A stretch of 36,064 nucleotides of DNA from contig CAZUCD010000016.1 of assembly GCA_964618855.1 (NCBI GenBank), positions 1-36,064 of the forward strand, given 5' to 3'. Shown one piece after another: positions 31,466 to 36,064 of the stretch. Source of the stretch: CAZUCD01 sp964618855 (GTDB lineage Bacteria; Sumerlaeota; Sumerlaeia; SLMS01; JANRJK01). The position numbers were made by a program, and so were the translations under genes. The notes beneath the pieces were generated by a model, which was not told where the DNA came from, searched no databases, and saw only the letters and a program-made list of their open reading frames with translations. The number at the start of each line of letters is the position of its first letter. Position 1 is the first letter of the stretch.

Positions 31466-32674
31466 CTATCTCGCCCGCGCGGACTTGGCTGCGCGGTCCA
31501 CCGACGATCCAGACTCCCCCGCCCTCGAGTTCGCCTCGAACTCAAGGGACCGCGTGATTGCCGACGCCACCGGGGCCAGCGCCGCCCCCAGGGCGATCGG
31601 GGAGGGCGCGGACTCCGCCGCGACCACCTCCGGGGGACGGGCCCCTGCATTGCCTGCACGGAGCGGGACCTCGCGCGCGAGGATGGGCATGAGCCGCCCG
31701 ATCAATCCCTGCGCACCACCCCCGACCACCACCCTCGACGCATCAAGGAAGGAGGCGAACTTCGCAAGCTCCTCCGCGAGTTCATCCACGAGCGCGGCGT
31801 GCATCTCGGAGGGCAATCCCCCCTGTTCGGCGGCCCCCGCAAGCTCGGTCCACGTCATTGCGGCAACCTTTGCGGGCGCCTTCGCAAGCCAGAGTGCGCG
31901 CCGTTTGGCGACCGACTCGATGGAGCTGGCCCGTCGATGACGGCCGGAAACCCCGAGCCCCCCGCAGGCAAAGCCCACCGGAACGAGGAAGTCCTCCTGC
32001 ACGATCGCGAAGAGCGTCGGCTCCGGGGTCGAACGAATGCGGATCGACTCCGCCGTCGCGCCCGCCGAGGCGGCAGCGACAACCCTCAGCCCCGGATACT
32101 TGAGCTGAGTCGCGAGCGCGTCGGCCAGTTCCTCGATGCTCCATACACCGCGCCGCCTGTCCTCGGGACCTTCAGAGACCGAAACGCCGACGTGGAGCGC
32201 GCGCGCCGCCCAACCCTGTCCGGCGGCGGCGGCCAGCGCAGCAGCCACCCCGGGGACGATTCCCTCGGGATCCATGAGCGTGCCCGCCGCGGAGACGACC
32301 CCGCCGCCCGTCGTGCCCCCATCGAAGGCAACGCTCGCCCACTCCACCTCCGAGGGGCGCACATGAACCCCGAGGAAGCTCCCATGGGCGGGATTCAAGC
32401 GGTAGTCGGTCGTGGGGCGACCCGGGGGCATGGGTTCGCCCGTGCGGCGACCCTCGACGACGAGGCACCCTTCGCGGCTGAGTCGGTCGAGTATGAGGTG
32501 CGCAGAGGACCTGCCCACGCCGAGCACTTCTCCAAGGCGTGCCCCGTTCAACACGCCGAACCGGTGGAACAGACCCAGAACGGCGGGCTGCACCAGCGAG
32601 CGACCGAGCCACGGCCCCGTCGGGCGCCGAGATTCCTGGCGCGGGGTTTTCCTGCCGGGTTGCTGATTCGCCAT
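31466..32674 (-). CDS. ROK-like transcriptional regulator lacking kinase motifs
   Basis: A 402-residue protein. Residues about 35-80 form a winged helix-turn-helix (VLGLFHRFGVLNGARLGEVLGVGRSSAHLILDRLSREG). The rest follows the ROK fold seen in NagC/Mlc-type sugar-responsive repressors (FLGVHVRPSEVEW, ALHVGVSVSEGPED, VGFACGGLGVSG, VVVGGGAQGLIGRLMPIL). The DxGxT phosphate-binding motif and the CxCGxxGC zinc motif that mark ROK kinases and most ROK repressors are absent, so it should neither phosphorylate sugars nor hold structural zinc. The ATG at 32674 has a GGCGGG stretch upstream. The gene converges on the c-di-GMP gene, with six bases between stops, and is divergent from the methyltransferase. 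Confidence 0.8.
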   Translation of the reverse strand: MANQQPGRKTPRQESRRPTGPWLGRSLVQPAVLGLFHRFGVLNGARLGEVLGVGRSSAHLILDRLSREGCLVVEGRRTGEPMPPGRPTTDYRLNPAHGSFLGVHVRPSEVEWASVAFDGGTTGGGVVSAAGTLMDPEGIVPGVAAALAAAAGQGWAARALHVGVSVSEGPEDRRRGVWSIEELADALATQLKYPGLRVVAAASAGATAESIRIRSTPEPTLFAIVQEDFLVPVGFACGGLGVSGRHRRASSIESVAKRRALWLAKAPAKVAAMTWTELAGAAEQGGLPSEMHAALVDELAEELAKFASFLDASRVVVGGGAQGLIGRLMPILAREVPLRAGNAGARPPEVVAAESAPSPIALGAALAPVASAITRSLEFEANSRAGESGSSVDRAAKSARAR

Positions 32675-32764
32675 GCGTCCGGCCCGCCTTCGTGGGAGAG
32701 TCGCTTGCCGCATCGGCCCGTCGGGACGTGCGGCGCGGAGTTGACGCGCGAAGTGTGTCCGCCG

Positions 32765-32789
32765 CGCGTTTCACGTAAAGGCTGAAACG
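32765..32789. promoter_or_regulatory. Inverted repeat in the ROK-regulator/methyltransferase gap
   Basis: GCGTTTC (32765-32771) and GAAACGC (32783-32789) form 7-bp arms around an 11-base centre. The repeat lies between two divergent genes, downstream of a TTGACG -35-like hexamer at 32741. The spacing of one helical turn suits a dimeric helix-turn-helix protein, plausibly the neighbouring ROK-like regulator. Confidence 0.4.
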
Positions 32790-32821
32790 CTTGCGCGGAA
32801 CAAAAATGGACACGGCAACGC

Positions 32822-33595
32822 ATGCCCAAGACAGACCATTGGTACAGGCGCGCATTCGGGGCGGACTACCTGCAGCGGTACGCCCACCGGGATGACGGCG
32901 AAGCGGCCGCCTTCGTCGATTGCTTTGTCGCGCCCATCCTCGGCGCGGAAGAGGGGACGAAGCTGGCGCTGGACCTGTGCGCCGGGGCGTGCCGACATTC
33001 CATCGCGATGGCTGCCCGGGGCGCCCGCGTCGTCGCGTACGATCTCAGTCCGGGGCTCCTCGAGGCAGGACGCAGTCGCATCCCCACTCAGGCATGGATC
33101 AAGCTCGTCCGCGGTGACATGCGGTGGCTGCCTTTTCCGCAGTGCGCGTTTTCGCTCGTTGTGAATGCATTCACGGCTTTTGGTTACTTCGATTCCGACG
33201 GTGAAAACCTGGGTGTTCTGGCGGAGGTCGCCCGCGTCCTGCGCCCCGGTGGGCACTTCGTCCTAGACTTTGCCAATCGACTCCCCATCGTGGGGCGGCT
33301 GGGGACGGTAGGCAGGGGGGCATTGGTCCCGGGCCCGGACGGCATGGAGTCACTCGAGGTCCGCCGGATGACCAGCGATCTTTTGCGCGTCGAACGCGTG
33401 CGATTCCCGGACGCGGGCGCGACGGGCCCGCCAGTGCTGCTCGAGAGCGTGCGGTTGTTCTCCCCCGCCGAGTTGCTGGACGCCCTCGCCGGGGTGGGCC
33501 TGGTGGCCATCCGGACCGCGGGCGACTACGCCGGAGGGGCGTTTGATGTGGAGACTTCGGATCGGCTGGTGGTCGTGGCCAGGAAGTCGGTTTGA
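32822..33595 (+). CDS. Class I SAM-dependent methyltransferase
   Basis: A 257-residue methyltransferase with a Rossmann fold. Motif I is ALDLCAGACRHSIAMAARG (residues about 49-67), where the usual Gly-rich loop reads CAGACRH. The acidic residue after strand 2 is in VVAYDLSPG, motif II/III is RGDMRWLPF, and the post-motif strand is LRPGGHFVLDFAN. The substrate is not indicated; the family includes methylators of small molecules, quinones and other metabolites. The gene is divergent from the ROK-like regulator and separated from it by 147 bases containing an inverted repeat. A terminator facing the other way follows. Confidence 0.88.
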   Translation: MPKTDHWYRRAFGADYLQRYAHRDDGEAAAFVDCFVAPILGAEEGTKLALDLCAGACRHSIAMAARGARVVAYDLSPGLLEAGRSRIPTQAWIKLVRGDMRWLPFPQCAFSLVVNAFTAFGYFDSDGENLGVLAEVARVLRPGGHFVLDFANRLPIVGRLGTVGRGALVPGPDGMESLEVRRMTSDLLRVERVRFPDAGATGPPVLLESVRLFSPAELLDALAGVGLVAIRTAGDYAGGAFDVETSDRLVVVARKSV

Positions 33596-33625
33596 TCGGC
33601 GGCCTGCATGAGCCTGCCCGAAATG

Positions 33626-33660
33626 AAAAATCCCCGCGGAGCCTGGGGCGCCGCGGGGAT
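33626..33660 (-). terminator. Rho-independent terminator of rplM-rpsI
   Basis: ATCCCCGCGG (33630-33639) and CCGCGGGGAT (33651-33660) form a perfect 10-bp stem around an 11-base loop. On the minus strand it is followed at once by TTTTT (33630-33626). It lies 21 bases past the rpsI stop. It also sits 34 bases beyond the methyltransferase stop on the plus strand, where it lacks a U-run. Confidence 0.92.
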
Positions 33661-33681
33661 ATTGATGTTCGGGAGGTGGTG

Positions 33682-34083
33682 TCAGCGCTTGCTGAACTGC
33701 GAGCGCTTGCGTGCCTTGCGGAGGCCGTACTTCTTGCGTTCCTTGGCACGCGGGTCGCGCGTGAGCATGCCGGCCTTCTTGAGCGTGGGACGGTTGGTCG
33801 GGGCGACCACGAGCAGCGCGCGTGCGATGCCGTGGCGGATGGCGCCGACCTGGCCCATGACCCCGCCGCCCTGTACGTTCACGACAACGTCGAACTTCGT
33901 GAGGTTGTTCGTGTCGGCCAGTGGCTGGCGCATCTGGGTGTCGAGGCCGGTGCGGCCCTCGAAGTACTTCTTCCAGTCGAGGCCGTTGATGATAAGGCGG
34001 CCCTTGCCCGGGCGGAGGTACACGCGGGCCACGGACGTCTTGCGGCGGCCGGTGCCGAGATACTGTTCGATCTTGTCTGCCAT
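33682..34083 (-). CDS. rpsI: 30S ribosomal protein S9
   Basis: Ribosomal protein uS9 of the small subunit. Its 133 residues are normal length. The start YLGTGRRKTSVARVYLRPG, the middle VNVQGGGVMGQVGAIRHGIARAL and the basic tail ending KARKRSQFSKR, whose Lys/Arg end reaches the P-site tRNA, are all conserved. It follows rplM with 26 bases between them, the usual bacterial order, and ends at a strong terminator. Confidence 0.98.
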   Translation of the reverse strand: MADKIEQYLGTGRRKTSVARVYLRPGKGRLIINGLDWKKYFEGRTGLDTQMRQPLADTNNLTKFDVVVNVQGGGVMGQVGAIRHGIARALLVVAPTNRPTLKKAGMLTRDPRAKERKKYGLRKARKRSQFSKR

Positions 34084-34109
34084 GTTGGGCGATGTCTCCT
34101 GGGCGCCTA

Positions 34110-34580
34110 TCAGAACTTCTTGCGGGGCTGGCGCGTCTTGAGGGTAAGGGCTTCGGGCTTCTGTGCATCGTGCTGGCCGGTGTATTCACCCGACGCATAG
34201 ATGCGCAGCGACCTGTTCATGGTGCGGCCGAGGCTGTCCTTTGGGAGCATCCCGTGGACTGCGCGGCGGATCACCTCCGTGGGCTTGCGTTCGAGGAGGT
34301 GCTTTGCCGTCTCTTCCTTGAGGCCGGTGCGGTACTTCGTGTGCCAACGGTAGATCTTGGTCGTCTCCTTGTCGCCGCTGAAGAGGACCTTGTCGGCGTT
34401 GGTGACAATCACGTGGACCTTGGGGTTGACGTGGGGTGTGTAGTTTGCCTGGCGCTTGCCCTTGATGAGTGCGGCGATGCGGGCCGCGAGGCGTCCGACA
34501 ACCTGACCGGACGCATCGACGATGTACCACTTCTCCTGCAACTCCGCCGGGCGGGCCATTGTGGTGCCGCGAGCGTTCAT
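34110..34580 (-). CDS. rplM: 50S ribosomal protein L13
   Basis: Ribosomal protein uL13 of the large subunit, first gene of the rplM-rpsI operon. The protein has 156 residues. WYIVDASGQVVGRLAARIA, GKRQANYTPH, VTNADKVLFSGDK and RAVHGMLPKDSLGRTM are family hallmarks. The start at 34580 adds about ten residues (MNARGTTMAR) to the common N-terminus; an ATG eight codons in (34559) is possible. A purine-rich AGGAAGTGAAGAAGA precedes 34580. Confidence 0.98.
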   Translation of the reverse strand: MNARGTTMARPAELQEKWYIVDASGQVVGRLAARIAALIKGKRQANYTPHVNPKVHVIVTNADKVLFSGDKETTKIYRWHTKYRTGLKEETAKHLLERKPTEVIRRAVHGMLPKDSLGRTMNRSLRIYASGEYTGQHDAQKPEALTLKTRQPRKKF

Positions 34581-34843
34581 TCTTCTTCACTTCCTGCTCG
34601 GCTCACGAGGAGCCTTCGGATTGCGAAACGTGTATCGAGGGGCAGACCGGGGAGACCGCACCGCGAAGCCGCGTTTTGTCCACTCCCCCTCGGGGGGCGG
34701 TCAAGCATTATTGCCGACGCCCCAACCCCAATTCTTGCAGTTTTCCACAGCTTGGGCCCGTTACCTTTTGCGCCCCTCCGCCCGGACAGCCTCACATCCA
34801 CACGCTGCACGCCAGTTCCCGCCGGACCCACCTGCCACGCCCC
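34581..34843. promoter_or_regulatory. Divergent gap between rplM and the FHA gene
   Basis: 263 bases that should carry the ribosomal operon promoter on the minus strand and the FHA-gene promoter on the plus strand. On the minus strand a TTGACC hexamer lies just downstream of an AT-rich AATAATGC stretch; neither makes a convincing sigma-70 pair. A C5-G5 palindrome occurs near 34685. No gene is visible. Confidence 0.4.
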
Positions 34844-35281
34844 ATGAGCAACGACTCCACAGAGTTCCGAGACCTCGATTCCAGTCCGGGATCGAAACCC
34901 TCGATCACCGTCCGGACCTACCTGTTCGCCACCTCGACGGACACGGGCCCCCGGTTGCTCGCATTCAGGATGGCGAGCATGCTCATAGGAAGGCTTCCGG
35001 ACAACGACTTGGCCCTGAATCACGGGAGCGTGTCCCGGCGGCATGTCCGGCTCACGGTCAGCCCGGCGGGCGTCTTCGTGGAGGACATGGCCAGCCAGAA
35101 CGGGACTACGATCAATGGAGTCCGGATCAAGGACAAGCACCCGCTGCGCCCCGGGGACATCCTGCGCGTCGGGCACGTGCCCCTATTTTACTTCGGGTTC
35201 GTGAATCCGGACCGCATGCCCGCCGTGGAAGCGGTTGAGGGCTCGCTCGCCCTGAACCCAATCGTCTCCGGGACATTCTGA
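34844..35281 (+). CDS. FHA-domain protein
   Basis: A 145-residue protein made of one forkhead-associated domain, which binds phosphothreonine. The conserved loop residues are visible: GRLPDNDLAL (Gly-Arg), SVSRRHVRL (Ser and His), and SQNGTTINGVRI (Asn-Gly and Thr-Asn-Gly). About 35 residues rich in Ser, Asp and Pro precede the domain and could themselves be phosphorylated. No Ser/Thr kinase is in the window. There is no Shine-Dalgarno sequence before the ATG at 34844. A glycosyltransferase gene begins nine bases after its stop. Confidence 0.9.
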   Translation: MSNDSTEFRDLDSSPGSKPSITVRTYLFATSTDTGPRLLAFRMASMLIGRLPDNDLALNHGSVSRRHVRLTVSPAGVFVEDMASQNGTTINGVRIKDKHPLRPGDILRVGHVPLFYFGFVNPDRMPAVEAVEGSLALNPIVSGTF

Positions 35282-35290
35282 AGCACTGCC

Positions 35291-36064
35291 GTGCCGCGGC
35301 GAATCCTCATCGTCACGGCATCCTCGGACATCGGGGGGTCGGAGAGGCAGGTGCTGCACCTGGCCTCGGGGCTGCCATCGACCGACTTTGAAGTACGGGT
35401 GCTGTCCCTGGGGGGACGCGGCGAACTGACGAGGCGGCTCAGCCGGGGCGGGATTCCCGCGAAGACGTGCTCCTCGCGAACAATTCCGGGGGTGCGCATG
35501 GAAGTTGTGCGCGAACTGGCGTACTGGCGGCCCGATGTGGCCTACCTGTTTGGTTTGCGGACGGACGCATTGCTGCGAGGCCCTGCGGCACGCGCGGGAC
35601 CCCGGGTCGTCTCCGCGATTCGAAACACCGATCCCTGGCGCAAACCGTGGCATGTTGCGCTCGACCGGGCCGGGGCACGGCACGTGGACCTGTTTATCTC
35701 CAACTCCCAGGCGGGGAAGGAGAGCCGGATCTGGCGCGAGAGGTTTCCTGCCGACCGCATCCGCGTGATCGCAAACGGGGTGGAAATGCCCGACCTCGAG
35801 GCCAAGCCCATGCTGAGGGCGAAGTTCCGGCGCGAGCATTCCCTGGACGACGACGCGCCACTCGTCGGCCTCGTGGCGAACTACCGGCCACAGAAGGGGC
35901 ACGCCGTCGCGTTGCGGGCGCTCGCGCTGCTCGCTGGGAAGTGGCCCCGCGTGCGCATGGTCTTCGCCGGCGAGGAGTTCGACGGGGGCCGCACGCGCTC
36001 GATGGTCTCCTCGCTTCCGCCTCACCTGCGCGAACGCGTCATCATGCTCCCCCACCTTGCCGAG
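35291..36064 (+). CDS. GT4-family glycosyltransferase (3' end cut by window)
   Basis: A 258-codon frame that begins with GTG and runs out of the window in frame. The N-terminal half has ILIVTASSDIGGSERQVLHLA, with the Gly-rich loop of GT-B fold enzymes, and ISNSQAGKES ending that domain. The second half starts with IRVIANGVEM and continues LVGLVANYRPQKGHAVALRAL and RMVFAGEE, all typical of retaining GT4 enzymes (RfaB/GlgA-like group). The EX7E acceptor-side motif should lie beyond the right edge. A role in envelope polysaccharide synthesis is likely. It follows the FHA gene by nine bases and may be co-transcribed. Confidence 0.88.
   Translation, partial: MPRRILIVTASSDIGGSERQVLHLASGLPSTDFEVRVLSLGGRGELTRRLSRGGIPAKTCSSRTIPGVRMEVVRELAYWRPDVAYLFGLRTDALLRGPAARAGPRVVSAIRNTDPWRKPWHVALDRAGARHVDLFISNSQAGKESRIWRERFPADRIRVIANGVEMPDLEAKPMLRAKFRREHSLDDDAPLVGLVANYRPQKGHAVALRALALLAGKWPRVRMVFAGEEFDGGRTRSMVSSLPPHLRERVIMLPHLAE

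Overview
The window is a stretch of high-GC (roughly two-thirds G+C by eye) bacterial chromosome, densely packed with genes on both strands. No gap between genes exceeds about 290 bases, and I see no rRNA, tRNA, CRISPR array or insertion sequence. Lipoprotein signal peptides, an apolipoprotein N-acyltransferase (Lnt) and an RND-type transporter point to a diderm (Gram-negative) host. The pseudopilin with Ala before FTLIE, the ECF-sigma/FecR pair, the many secreted proteins of unknown function and the odd domain fusions suggest an under-sampled lineage in or near the Planctomycetota or similar candidate phyla. That placement is an inference, not a measurement.

Layout. 1-4370 (+): a translationally coupled chain of a MoxR-like AAA ATPase, a secreted propeller/TPR protein, holo-ACP synthase (acpS) and a secreted protein. 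4443-6653 (+): quinolinate synthase (nadA), a lipoprotein and a single-domain response regulator. 6673-11221 (-): a type II pseudopilin, a FecR-like membrane protein, an ECF sigma factor and signal peptide peptidase A (sppA). 11510-12214 (+): the redox repressor Rex. 12223-13095 (-): a PrpB-type lyase. 13267-18277 (+): a bifunctional-nuclease-family protein, two polytopic glycosyltransferase-like proteins, a cysteine desulfurase and a small lipoprotein, mostly coupled by start/stop overlaps. 18278-18456: a gap with several inverted repeats. 18457-20169 (-): lnt. 20264-22686 (+): queA and clpX. 22767-27212 (+): a 1481-residue RND permease fused to an ABC ATPase. 27225-27887 (-): a one-span membrane protein. 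28079-31459 (+): adenosine deaminase and a GAF-GGDEF-HD-GYP protein. 31466-32674 (-): a ROK-like regulator. 32822-33595 (+): a methyltransferase. 33682-34580 (-): the rplM-rpsI ribosomal operon with a clear terminator. 34844 to the right edge (+): an FHA protein and a truncated GT4 glycosyltransferase.

The most striking item is the RND-ABC fusion at 22767-27212. A complete proton-type RND permease (12 predicted spans, TM4 Asp) continues without a stop through an amphipathic linker into a complete ABC nucleotide-binding domain (Walker A, Q-loop, SGGMK signature, Walker B, H-loop). No ABC permease domain, membrane fusion protein or outer-membrane channel is encoded nearby. Secondary points of interest are the FecR-like protein with its domain on the unexpected side of its only membrane span, a perfect 17-bp inverted repeat in an AT-rich island at 18401-18438, and a ROK-like regulator without the usual kinase and zinc motifs.

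Several genes start with GTG or TTG in 4-base overlaps with the preceding stop (3519, 15401, 17864). The start at 35291 is also GTG.
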